A stretch of 14,259 bases of DNA from Chlamydiota bacterium (GTDB lineage: Bacteria; Chlamydiota; Chlamydiia; Chlamydiales; Waddliaceae), in the NCBI GenBank assembly GCA_011065005.1, contig JAAKFP010000017.1, forward strand, positions 1 to 14,259, read 5' to 3'. The position numbers and the translations under genes are program-made. The notes beneath the pieces are model-generated. The model had not been told where the DNA came from, made no database searches, and saw only the letters and a list, made by a program, of their open reading frames with translations. Positions 1 to 8,900 of this stretch are shown piece after piece (position 1 is the stretch's first letter; every line of letters begins with the position of its first letter).

Positions 1-227
1 CCCGATTCTGTATGAAATGAAAGTTCGCCTTGTTTGGTCGTACTAAGCGTGGCTTTGCATAGTGTGCAGCCGGGCAACCTGTCGCTGATCTGCTGATTCA
101 ACGCTCTCACAGCCAATCGCGTCTCTACCTGGAAGGGATCTCCCGAGTTGGAGAGCGTAGACGTGGATGGTTCTGACTGCCACAGGGAAGCCAGATAATT
201 CGCTGCTGAAGATAGTACTTGAGTCAT
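1..227 (-). CDS. Hypothetical protein, N-terminal 75 residues only
   Basis: An open frame starts at ATG 227 and stays open through 75 codons to the window edge, so the C-terminus is missing. It begins MTQVLSSAANYLASLWQ and is then rich in Ser and Thr. There is one Cys-x-x-Cys pair (CTLC, about residues 57-60). I see no signal peptide or membrane segment, and I do not recognise the family. The start is well supported: AAGAGG lies 7 bases upstream and abuts the TAA of the kinase-like gene before it. The two genes are therefore almost certainly translated from one transcript. The function is unknown; a partner or effector linked to the kinase-like protein is only a guess from position. Confidence 0.6.
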   Translation of the reverse strand, partial: MTQVLSSAANYLASLWQSEPSTSTLSNSGDPFQVETRLAVRALNQQISDRLPGCTLCKATLSTTKQGELSFHTES

Positions 228-239
228 AATTTTTCCTCT

Positions 240-812
240 TTATTTATTGGTTACGTGGCCTGGAGTCTTTAGGTAGAATTCAGGAGTTTTTCCATAACTA
301 TTATCGTAATACGGCTTATGCTCCTGTGTACAAACATGTACGCGCTTGGCGAATGCGCCAGGCATATCAAATAGTTCTAAGGGTGACATATCTTTAATCA
401 TCTGAAGCGCCGTCATCCCCGCCGCCCAAACATCTGTTTTTTCTGCATCATAAAGGCCTCCCTCTCTGGAGGCTTGTAGACGCTCTGGAGAAAAATAGCG
501 ATTATCTCCAATGGTCTCCCAGGACATTTGAGCACTCCCTCTCTCTGCTTCTTCTTCGGAGGCTCTTATGTTCTCTTCGCCTTTCACCTTTTTAGAGGTG
601 ACGTATTCCTGATCTTCTATCCGTTGGGCCACCTTAATGGTTCCAAAGTTTCCTCTCCCGAGGACATATGTGAATTTTTTCTCACCTTCGGGAAGGACAA
701 TCAGATGACCTGTTTGCTCATAGGCCTCTATTGTCTCCTCTTTTGCAATTTTACTCAGTTGGTAGTACTGCCTGCCAATTTCTGTATGACCTTTCTTTTT
801 TACTGGTTTCAT
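240..812 (-). CDS. Protein-kinase-like protein with the catalytic core deleted (190 aa)
   Basis: Numbered from the GTG at 815, the protein shows a kinase N-lobe start. There is a glycine-rich loop GRGNFG (residues 53-58), a VTSK segment in the place of the VAxK lysine (K75), and an acidic alpha-C-like stretch ending EEEAE (87-91). The next recognisable kinase parts are the activation-segment end FSPER (108-112) and DVWAAGM (128-134), equivalent to APE and DxWxxG. The HRD catalytic loop and DFG metal site should lie between them but are absent. Only about 17 residues separate E91 from the SPER motif, where a kinase has over 100. The protein cannot be an active kinase as read. It is either a remnant of an in-frame deletion or a reduced pseudokinase. 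ATG 812 was chosen; GTG 815 is adjacent, and neither has a clear Shine-Dalgarno site. It lies upstream of, and is probably co-transcribed with, the partial gene ending the window. Confidence 0.7.
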   Translation of the reverse strand: MKPVKKKGHTEIGRQYYQLSKIAKEETIEAYEQTGHLIVLPEGEKKFTYVLGRGNFGTIKVAQRIEDQEYVTSKKVKGEENIRASEEEAERGSAQMSWETIGDNRYFSPERLQASREGGLYDAEKTDVWAAGMTALQMIKDMSPLELFDMPGAFAKRVHVCTQEHKPYYDNSYGKTPEFYLKTPGHVTNK

Positions 813-939
813 CACAAAGCTATCATGAACGATGTAGTTAAGAAAAGACTAGGACATTCAACTCTTTGCGTCAATTTTTTTTCTGATCGTGCAGTTTTGC
901 AGACCTGACCCCGATGAATGTGCAGGTCGGTTAAAGAAC

Positions 940-1021
940 AAACACAGAGGCATAGAGAATAAAGAGAAAAAAATAAATTTTTTTTCTCTTTTTTCTCTTT
1001 TTTCTCTGTGCCTCTGTGTTT
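940..1021. repeat. Long imperfect inverted repeat of the AACRCARAGGCRCARAG type
   Basis: The 19-base arms 940-958 and 1003-1021 are reverse complements with one mismatch (T at 953 against C expected). Pairing can continue inward through the AAAGAGAAA (961-969) and TTTCTCTTT tracts, giving a stem of roughly 35 pairs around a small A/T loop. Each outer arm is two imperfect tandem copies of CACAGAGG. It lies between the divergent kinase-like and smc genes, so it is not at a shared gene end. The same pattern with G/A transitions recurs at 9635-9714. Such hairpins are scattered in intergenic regions of many bacteria; their function is not settled. Confidence 0.85.
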
Positions 1022-1072
1022 TATTTTCACCCCTCCTTCCCTCCTTCCCTCTTTTTCTCTCCTTGCCTCTTT
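1022..1072 (+). other. Pyrimidine-rich tract upstream of smc
   Basis: Nearly every base on the plus strand is C or T, with short tandem units such as CTCCTTCC. It directly follows the right arm of the hairpin repeat, so pyrimidines dominate from about 978 to 1072. I see no gene in the whole 813-1124 gap. The in-frame upstream extension of smc through this tract has the low-complexity look of non-coding DNA. Confidence 0.6.
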
Positions 1073-1112
1073 ACCCGTAAATCAGGTATTCTTGTCTCTT
1101 GATAATAATTTT

Positions 1113-1119
1113 AGGAGAG
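1113..1119 (+). promoter_or_regulatory. Ribosome binding site deciding the TTG start of smc
   Basis: AGGAGAG lies 5 bases before TTG 1125. No start codon with comparable spacing exists nearby, and the residues following TTG match the conserved SMC N-terminus. GATAAT at 1101-1106 could be a -10 box, but no convincing -35 box accompanies it. Confidence 0.8.
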
Positions 1120-1124
1120 ATATT

Positions 1125-4100
1125 TTGCGCCTCAAAAAAATTAAATTTTTAGGCTTCAAATCCTTTGCAGATAAGACTTCACTCCTATTTCACCCGGGGA
1201 TTACCGCTATTGTTGGCCCGAATGGATGTGGGAAATCGAATATTTCTGATGGATTTCGTTGGGTTTTAGGGGAACAATCCCCAAAATCTATGCGTGGAAA
1301 TAGGATGCCTGATGTCATTTTTGCGGGGACTTCAAAGCGAAAACCTCTTAATTTTGCGGAGGTTTCGCTCACTTTAACGGATATTGATGGGAAGCTCCCG
1401 ACTGAATATGAGGAGGTTACAGTGACTCGGAGGCTCCACAGGAGTGGTGAGTCCGATTACCTCCTAAACAACCGTCCAGTGCGCTTAAAAGACGTCCACA
1501 ACCTATTTCTGGACTCAGGGATGGGAAAAAATGCTTTTTCTATCTTCGAACAGGGCAAAATTGAGCAGGTGATCAATTTATCTCCCCTAGAGAGGCGATA
1601 TATTTTTGAGGAGGCAGCGGGGATTTTACGCTTTCTACAACGAAAAAGGGAGGCTTTACGCCGTTTAGAGCAGACAGAGCAAAATATTGAGAGGGTGCGC
1701 GATATCCACCAGGAGGTCGAAAAACAGATTATCGTTCTTGAAGAGCAGGCGGAAAAAGCGAAGATTTATAAGGAAAATAAGGAATTGCTGGAAGTCCTGG
1801 AAATAGGCCTTTTTGTCGCTAAATGGGAGAATTTCCAGAAGAAGGGAGACTCGACGCGTTTGAAGGCTGAGGAGAAAAAGGGGCAAATTGAGGAGCTCAA
1901 TAGGGCGATTGAGAGGAGAGGCATAGATCGACAGAATGGCAACATCGGATTGATCGAGGCGCAGAAAGAACTTCAGACCAAAAGGGAAGCTGTTTTTCAG
2001 ACGCGGAGTGATAAGGAAATAAAAACCAAGGATTGGCTAGCAAGTGATGAACGCTTGAAAGAGATGATGCTTAAAGAGCAGCAGTGGCGGAAAGAGCTCG
2101 ATGAGATGATCGAAAAGCGGAAAATGCGGCGGGTCGAATCGGAAAGAACATTAGCACAGCAGCGAGAGGTCGAAGAGGAGGTCACCGGATTAGATGGCCT
2201 TCGCAGGGTCCAGCAAGAGAAAGTCCATGCCATAGAGCTTGAAGTGGGAAGCATCCGCGATCAGCAGCATGAAGCGCAACATGATCTGTTGAAACTTCTT
2301 CAAGTTGAGAAGCAGGTTGAGAGTGAGTTGAAGCAAACGACATTACGCATAGAACATAACAACGATCGCAAAGTTCGCATTCGTGAGCATCAAGAGGTCC
2401 TTACTAAGCATGTTGAGGAATTAACAAACGCCATCGAAGGAAAAAAACAAGAGATCGAAGAAGTTGCGAAGCAGATCGATGCATACAAAGAGCAGTTTTC
2501 CTCGTTGGAAGAGCAGATTGAAGTGCAGACACAAAAGATCCAGGAGACCCAGGAAAGACTCGACTCCATTTACCAGGAGCGAGCAGAATTTAAAGCGAGA
2601 AAGAATGTTTTGGTTCGCCTCAAAGATGAGATGGAAGGGTTTTCTGCGGGAACAAAACAGTTGTTGCAAGAGTCAGAAGATCCTAGGAGTCCTTTGTACA
2701 ACAAAATAAAAGGGCTTTACGAGTCTCTTTCACCAGAACAGGGTGCTGAGATGGCACTATCTGTTGTAATGAAGCCTTATACTCAAACGTTGGTGGTGCA
2801 AACTAAAGATGATTATCATGCAGTCCTCAACTTTGCTCGAGAACAAAACATTAAAGATTTCTCATTGATCTGCACTGGAAGCTTAGCCGAGGAGGGCAAT
2901 CCTTCCTCTCGCATCACAGATCAGGAGACTCTTTTCTCTCACATCAGTGAGAATCTCTTAGCCAAGCATTTTCTAAAGAATGTCTATCTTGCAAAAAGCG
3001 TTGATGAAGGCACTACTCTAACCGAGAGACATCCTGGTGTTGAAATTTGGACCGATGATTCTGCCTACATCGATCGCCATCAGGTCCTCTTCTATCCCTC
3101 CGAAGGAGAAAATAACGTTTTTCTTCGCGAAGCGGAGCTAAAAATTCTTGAAAAGAAAATTGCAGAGAGTGAAGTCAAACGTTCTAATCTGGAAGAAGAG
3201 CTTAAGGGATGTGTACAGCAGCGAGGGCAGATTCAGTCGCAAAAGAATGAATTAGACCAAACCCTTCGTCAGAGTGAAATGAAGCTTATCGAACAAAAGT
3301 ATGTCCTTCAGCGAATGGAAACCGATCTTGACAAAACCAAAATGGAGATCGGAAAAGAACAAACTGAGGAGACTTCCTTGGACCAAGCTTGTGCCGAGCT
3401 TAAAAATGCTATGGCCGAAAGCAACAACAAGCACGCCTCGGCGAAGGCGCGTGCCGATGAAGTGCAGAAGCTGGTCGATACCCTTAACCGGCAGCTCGAG
3501 GAGCAGGTGGCAGCGCTAAAAGTTGAGCAGTTGACCATGCAAGAAAAGGAAAGTGTCTACCTGAAGATGGTCGAAGAAAAGCGGAAAATCGCCCATCAGC
3601 TCAACGTTTTTGAAGTCAAAGATTTGGAAAGCCTACAGCAGGAGAACCGCCTCGAAGAGGAGATCAAAAGCATCAACGAACATCAGTCGCAGCTCAAGTT
3701 GAATCGTGTGGAATATGAACAACAACTGACCGTGATTGAAAAACAACTCGAACAGGTGCAAGAAGATTGCAAAGAGCTTGAAGATGTCGTTTCACAACGT
3801 CGCAATGAAATCGATCAGATTGATGAGGACATCATAAATAAGAGGAACGAACTCAAACAAAAGGAAGGGGAGCAGTACGAGTTGGGCATCCAAGGTGCTC
3901 AGATAGACTCCTCCCGCCACGCTCTCGAACAGGAGCTGCAAGAGCGGTTTCATCTCCCCGTTGAAGAGGCGCGCGCAAAAAATATTGTTTTAGAACAAAC
4001 GATGGAAAAAACAGAACGGAAGATTCGCTCCTTACGTCGAGATGTTGAATCTGCAGGCGACATCAATATGACTTCCATCGAAGAGTTTGATAAGCACAAG

Positions 4101-4676
4101 GAGCGCTATGAGTTTTTAAATCAGCAGATCGATGACCTCACGATTTCTAAAGAAGAACTCGTAGCTATCATCACTCAGCTCGACACCGAAAGTCGCAAAA
4201 TTTTCAAGGAAACATTCGAGCAGATTCAACAGAACTTCAAGAAAAATTTCCAAATTCTCTTTTCCGGTGGTGAAGCAGACCTGCAATTTACCGAAACAGC
4301 AGATATCCTCGAAGCAGGCATTGAAATTGTTGCTAAACCCCCCGGAAAGAAGATGCAGTCGATAAGTCTGCTCTCCGGAGGGGAGAAATGCCTCACAGCA
4401 GTGGCTCTACTCTTTGCTATCTTCGAGGTCAAACCCGCCCCATTCTGTATCCTCGACGAAATTGACGCCCCTCTCGATGACACGAATGTCGAAAGATTCT
4501 TAAATGTGGTGAAACAGTTTACCGATAAATGTCAGTTTATCATCATCACCCACAACAAACGCACGATGGCCATAGCCGATGTGCTGTATGGAGTTTCCAT
4601 GCAGGAAAAAGGGGTCTCTAAACTCCTTTCTCTCGAATTCTCCAAGGACGCCACTCCCGAGCCCGCACTCGTGTAA
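1125..4676 (+). CDS. smc: Chromosome partition/condensation protein SMC
   Basis: SMC dimerises through a hinge and, with ScpA and ScpB, uses ATP to organise and segregate the chromosome. From TTG 1125 the product is 1183 aa, the normal family length. It opens with RLKKIKFLGFKSFADKT. Walker A GPNGCGKS is at residues 31-38 and the Q-loop glutamine at Q143. Two long charged, heptad-like coiled-coil arms (about 165-500 and 690-1010) flank a hinge region at about 510-680. The C-terminal head has the signature LSGGEK (1083-1088) and Walker B CILDEID with D1111 and catalytic E1112. The hinge is divergent: where bacterial SMCs usually have paired glycines this one reads MKPYTQTLVV (549-558). An upstream start at 1008 would add 39 low-complexity residues and is rejected. 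No scpA or scpB gene is in view. The next gene, ald, appears to have its own promoter. Confidence 0.97.
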   Translation: MRLKKIKFLGFKSFADKTSLLFHPGITAIVGPNGCGKSNISDGFRWVLGEQSPKSMRGNRMPDVIFAGTSKRKPLNFAEVSLTLTDIDGKLPTEYEEVTVTRRLHRSGESDYLLNNRPVRLKDVHNLFLDSGMGKNAFSIFEQGKIEQVINLSPLERRYIFEEAAGILRFLQRKREALRRLEQTEQNIERVRDIHQEVEKQIIVLEEQAEKAKIYKENKELLEVLEIGLFVAKWENFQKKGDSTRLKAEEKKGQIEELNRAIERRGIDRQNGNIGLIEAQKELQTKREAVFQTRSDKEIKTKDWLASDERLKEMMLKEQQWRKELDEMIEKRKMRRVESERTLAQQREVEEEVTGLDGLRRVQQEKVHAIELEVGSIRDQQHEAQHDLLKLLQVEKQVESELKQTTLRIEHNNDRKVRIREHQEVLTKHVEELTNAIEGKKQEIEEVAKQIDAYKEQFSSLEEQIEVQTQKIQETQERLDSIYQERAEFKARKNVLVRLKDEMEGFSAGTKQLLQESEDPRSPLYNKIKGLYESLSPEQGAEMALSVVMKPYTQTLVVQTKDDYHAVLNFAREQNIKDFSLICTGSLAEEGNPSSRITDQETLFSHISENLLAKHFLKNVYLAKSVDEGTTLTERHPGVEIWTDDSAYIDRHQVLFYPSEGENNVFLREAELKILEKKIAESEVKRSNLEEELKGCVQQRGQIQSQKNELDQTLRQSEMKLIEQKYVLQRMETDLDKTKMEIGKEQTEETSLDQACAELKNAMAESNNKHASAKARADEVQKLVDTLNRQLEEQVAALKVEQLTMQEKESVYLKMVEEKRKIAHQLNVFEVKDLESLQQENRLEEEIKSINEHQSQLKLNRVEYEQQLTVIEKQLEQVQEDCKELEDVVSQRRNEIDQIDEDIINKRNELKQKEGEQYELGIQGAQIDSSRHALEQELQERFHLPVEEARAKNIVLEQTMEKTERKIRSLRRDVESAGDINMTSIEEFDKHKERYEFLNQQIDDLTISKEELVAIITQLDTESRKIFKETFEQIQQNFKKNFQILFSGGEADLQFTETADILEAGIEIVAKPPGKKMQSISLLSGGEKCLTAVALLFAIFEVKPAPFCILDEIDAPLDDTNVERFLNVVKQFTDKCQFIIITHNKRTMAIADVLYGVSMQEKGVSKLLSLEFSKDATPEPALV

Positions 4677-4740
4677 CCCTAATTTTTACAGGATTAGGTA
4701 CGATAGACAGGATAAAAAAAACACCCTGTGTAATCATCTG

Positions 4741-4769
4741 TGGAAATAAACGCGTCATTCCTCTATAAT
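4741..4769 (+). promoter_or_regulatory. Putative sigma-70-type promoter of ald (and SNF2)
   Basis: TATAAT at 4764-4769 is a perfect -10 box. It lies 17 bases after TGGAAA (4741-4746), a 4 of 6 match to TTGACA. Transcription would begin near 4776, about 40 bases before the ald start. This fits ald and the SNF2 gene as a unit separate from smc. Confidence 0.5.
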
Positions 4770-4782
4770 AGGTAGCTATTAT
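4765..4782. promoter_or_regulatory. Perfect inverted repeat overlapping the ald -10 box
   Basis: ATAATAG (4765-4771) and CTATTAT (4776-4782) are exact reverse complements around GTAG. The repeat covers most of the -10 hexamer and the expected transcription start. A repressor operator is the natural reading. A chance palindrome in AT-rich DNA is the alternative. No regulator gene is adjacent. Confidence 0.35.
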
Positions 4783-4816
4783 TTTATCACTCCATAATTT
4801 GAAAAAGGGGTTTCTT

Positions 4817-5926
4817 ATGATTGTCGGTATTCCCAAGGAAATTAAAGAATATGAATTTCGTGTAGGAGCCACACCCTCCATGGTTCGTGCCCTGGTGGAA
4901 TCAGGACACCAGGTTCTCGTGGAAAAAAATGCGGGAGAGGCAATTGGATTTACTAATGAAATGTACCAATTTCACGGAGCAAGAGTTGTCGAAACCGCTG
5001 CGGATGTCTACAAAAGCGAGATGATTATCAAGGTAAAAGAGCCTCAAGAGAGTGAGTTCAAATATCTGTATGAGGGGCAGATCCTATTTTGCTATCTCCA
5101 CTTGGCGCCAGACCCCATTCAAACAAAACGTCTCATCGAAAGCAAAGTCGTCGCCATCGCCTACGAAACGGTGACAGATTCTAAAGGGCAGCTGCCGCTT
5201 CTCGTTCCAATGAGTGAAATTGCCGGAAGGATTGCGATACAAGCTGGTGCTGTTTCTTTGCAAATGAACAATGGGGGAAAAGGACGGCTGCTCGGTGGCG
5301 TGCCAGGAGTTTTCCCCTCTAACGTTGTGGTGATAGGCGGCGGAGTCGTTGGTACGGAAGCGGCGCGCATGGCTATGGGATTAGGGGCGAACGTAACGAT
5401 TTTAGACAAAAATATCGATCGCCTGCGTGTTCTTGACGCACAGTATGGTCCAACGTTGAAAACTTTGTATTCAACCCCTACAGAAATAGAAACAGTGCTC
5501 AAGTGGGCAGACCTCGTCGTTGGTGCAGTCCTCATCCCCGGGAAAACAGCACCGAAATTGATCACCCGTGATATGCTCAAAACGATGACTCCTGGTTCGG
5601 TGATTGTTGATGTCGCAATTGATCAAGGGGGATGTGCCGAAACATCTAGACCGACAACACATGGAGATCCCACATTCGTGGAAGAAGGGGTTCTACACTA
5701 TTGTGTGGCAAACATGCCTGGAGCCTGCGCAAGAACATCAACACAGGCCTTAACCAATGCAACCATGGACTATGCTTTAGAAATTGCAAACAAAGGCTAC
5801 CGACAGGCGCTTTGGGAAAATGTGGGACTGCGCAATGGACTGAATGTATGCCTTGGGAAAGTGACCAATGAATCGGTCGCTCACGACTTGGGATATGCTT
5901 ATGTCACAACAGAAAAAACTCTATAA
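4817..5926 (+). CDS. ald: Alanine dehydrogenase
   Basis: The enzyme catalyses NAD-dependent oxidative deamination of L-alanine to pyruvate and ammonia, and the reverse. It is cytosolic and usually hexameric. From ATG 4817 the product is 369 aa, close to the usual 371. Family residues are in register one position short of the well-studied enzymes. They include R15 in EFRVG (pyruvate binding), the catalytic lysine K74 in IKVKEP, and the catalytic histidine H95 in CYLHL. The Rossmann loop is GGGVVG (174-179), with NAD-binding D197 after the second strand, and the active-site aspartate is D269 in VAIDQGG. The start is set by AAAAGGGG (4803-4810), 6 bases before ATG; a TTG at 4799 lies upstream of that site and is rejected. 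The gene ends 5 bases before the SNF2 gene, so the two are likely one transcript. In a nutrient-scavenging bacterium it could link alanine to pyruvate metabolism. Confidence 0.96.
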   Translation: MIVGIPKEIKEYEFRVGATPSMVRALVESGHQVLVEKNAGEAIGFTNEMYQFHGARVVETAADVYKSEMIIKVKEPQESEFKYLYEGQILFCYLHLAPDPIQTKRLIESKVVAIAYETVTDSKGQLPLLVPMSEIAGRIAIQAGAVSLQMNNGGKGRLLGGVPGVFPSNVVVIGGGVVGTEAARMAMGLGANVTILDKNIDRLRVLDAQYGPTLKTLYSTPTEIETVLKWADLVVGAVLIPGKTAPKLITRDMLKTMTPGSVIVDVAIDQGGCAETSRPTTHGDPTFVEEGVLHYCVANMPGACARTSTQALTNATMDYALEIANKGYRQALWENVGLRNGLNVCLGKVTNESVAHDLGYAYVTTEKTL

Positions 5927-5931
5927 AACAA

Positions 5932-8900
5932 ATGCACAGTGGCCCCATGGTGTCTTTACCGGAATTCTTAACCCCTTTCAGAGAAGAAGCGGAAGCCTAT
6001 TTGTCGCGAGGGACTTTTGGAGATATTGAGTTCTCAGGAGGCACCTATCAAGTGCAGATGACAGATCTTCACAGTAATGAGGAGGTTTGGGCTTTTCTAC
6101 AATTTGACGGCAAAGTAAGAGTAAGGGACAGATTTTGCTCCTATGAAGAAGTGGAAGAGGTGTCCGCATGCCCCCACCTTGCTGCAGCATATTTGCGAAT
6201 TTTCAGTGGAACAGAAACGCCTCTTCATATCCGTTTCCAACACTCCCTATGGAATCAACTCTGCCAGTTATTTCTAGATGAATGGGGAGATGACCCCAAG
6301 ATCATTGCCGAGGTCGGTGATGGATCATTTGTCCTGCGAACACCAGAGAGCCAAGAAGCCTTCATCGCAAAAGGGATCACCCCCCAAGGTAAAGAAATGC
6401 TGCAAGATCTTTTTCTTGAAAGGCGTGAGGAAACAGAGGAAACGTCGTTAAAATTTTCGAACCTCTCTCAAGAAGAAATCACACTGTGGCGGCAAGGAAG
6501 GCCAAGTCATCAGCTGCGTTATGAGCTCTCCTTTTGGAATGATCTAGCAAAACGGCTCATGCTTCTCCAAGATAAAGGGGAGAAGTATCAAATCTCTTTC
6601 ACCTATACTCCAAAAAAAATCCCTCAACAGATTCACATACAATTTGCAGAGATAGAAATTGCCTTTACCCTTTCTGAAGGTGATCTAGCAGCAATCATTC
6701 CAACCCTTTCCACCGTTGAATCGCCTCTCCCTGTACACCTATCACAAGAGGATACTATTCAAAGGATCACCTATGATGTGGATTCCGGAGAATTTAGGGT
6801 AGAACCGAAAAAAATCCCCCCCGAGAAAAGAGAGAAACTCGAAAAAAAGGGGATCCCCCTCAGAAGTTGGTGGTATCTTCCCAATGACGGCTTTTATACC
6901 AGCATGGAACATCCCCTGTTAAAAAAATCGGTTTTGAAAGGAAAAGAGATTGGACAGGCCTTGGATGACCACTTCGCCCTTATCAAATCAAAACTCACGG
7001 AAACACCCATTCACGAAAAACCCATTGAGGTTTCCTATTCCATCCATTTCGATCCTGATTGGAATCTTCACGTTAGCACCTGCCTTTTCAAACCTGGTGA
7101 TCTCAGTCAATACCATTCCCGCTTTTTTGGAGATTGGGTCTATCTCGACAGAAAGGGGATCTACCCCATAGAAGGCGTTGTCTTCGACACAGCAGAGCTT
7201 GTCGTTCCTAGCGATGAGGTTGGCAACTTTGTCGTGCAGCATCGCCTCTGGCTAAATACCCAGGAGGGCTTTACCATCCACATCACCGGCGTGGAAACAA
7301 AACTCACCTACGAAATGACCGAGGAAGATTGTTTGCTTTTCACGCGAAAAGCGATGATTGAGGAAGAACCTGAAAAAACCAAAGACTTCGGCCCTTGGGT
7401 ATATATTGCGGGTCAAGGTTTCTTTTCAAAAGTAAGCGTGAACGCCGGAGTCCACATTCGCAGTGGAGTTACGATAAAACCCGAGCAGATCCCTTTATTT
7501 ATTCGGATGTACCTTGACGAGCTGCAGCTCGTTCCGGGATTTTTTAGCGATAAATGTCCCGTCTCGAAGATGGGCCTCCACATTGGAGTTGTCAAAGAAC
7601 AAACTGTTTCCATCACGCCAGAAAATGAATTGTATCCCGAATATCCGAAAGGAATGGTCAAGTTTTTTGAAGAGTATTCCTATGTCGAGGGGGAAGGGTT
7701 TTACCACCTACCCCCAGAGATTCTCATGCCCATACGTTTTCGGCAGAAAATAGATCTTCACAAAGAGGACCTTCCCCATTTTTTCTCTTATGAGATGGAT
7801 CAGCTTCGTGAGTATGCGATTTCTATAGATTCCCGGCTAGAATCTCCTAAAAAACTAAATCTTATAGCAGATACGTTATCTCTTGAAAGCGAGGGATACC
7901 TATTAAAATTGCGTTATGAGTCGGAACGAGGCTCCACAAAATGTTCCGACGTGTGGACGGCGATCAGTAAAAAGGAAAGGTACCTGTTCTCAGAAGCAGG
8001 CCTTGTCGACCTCGAAGACATTCGCTTCAAATGGCTAAAAGAGATCAACAAGCAGCAGCTTGACCGGCGGAACAACATGCTAACTCTTTCAACTGTAGAG
8101 CTGTTACGTTTGAATGCTTTCGATGAAATTTATGTCCTTGAAGGGAAAAACTGCCTAAAAGAGCTCACAGAATTTCGTATACCTGAAGAACCTAACATCT
8201 CCGCACTAAAAAGCCACCTCCGCCCCTATCAAGAGATGGGAGTAAAGTGGCTTTGGTTTCTTTACCACCACAACCTGTCAGGATTGCTTTGTGATGATAT
8301 GGGTTTAGGGAAAACACACCAAACAATGGCACTCATTGCTGCAGTGATGAGCCTCCAAAAAGAGAAAAAACATTTTCTCGTCGTTTGTCCCACCTCCGTG
8401 ATCTACCACTGGGAAGAAAAAATCCAAGAGTTCCTACCTTCCGCACGTGTATGCACCTTCCATGGAAGCAACCGCAGCATGAAAGATTTTCACGAAGATT
8501 ACGACATTCTATTGACCTCGTACGGCATCTGGCGTAATGAAAATGCGCTCCTCAAAGAGGTCTCCTTTGAAGTTGCCATCTTCGATGAAATCCAAGCGGC
8601 AAAAAATCAAAAAAGTCGCATACACACCTCTCTTCTTAATGTCAAAGCACGTATGCGGATTGGACTCACCGGAACGCCTATAGAAAATCGATTGCAAGAG
8701 CTTAAAGCACTCTTCGATATCATCCTCCCCAGCTTCATGCCCACCGAAACAGAATTCCGACGGTTTTTTGTGCTCCCCATAGAAAAACAGGGGAGCCAAG
8801 AAAGAAAACAACTTCTATCCCGATTTGTTAAACCGTTCCTCCTTCGCAGAAAAAAGGAAGACGTCCTCCTCGACCTGCCAGAGAAAACAGAAGAGGTCAC

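Noticed and set aside
812..1080. Small open frames through the inverted repeat (72 aa minus, 63 aa plus)
   Set aside because: Low-complexity peptides produced by the A/T hairpin and pyrimidine tract; no ribosome site or family resemblance.
1008..1124. Upstream in-frame extension of smc
   Set aside because: It would translate a hairpin arm and pyrimidine tract; the SD site and conserved SMC start support TTG 1125.
4678..4729. Rho-independent terminator after smc
   Set aside because: CCTAAT/ATTAGG and ACAGG/CCTGT pairings exist, but the stems are short, AT-rich or long-looped and lack a following T run.
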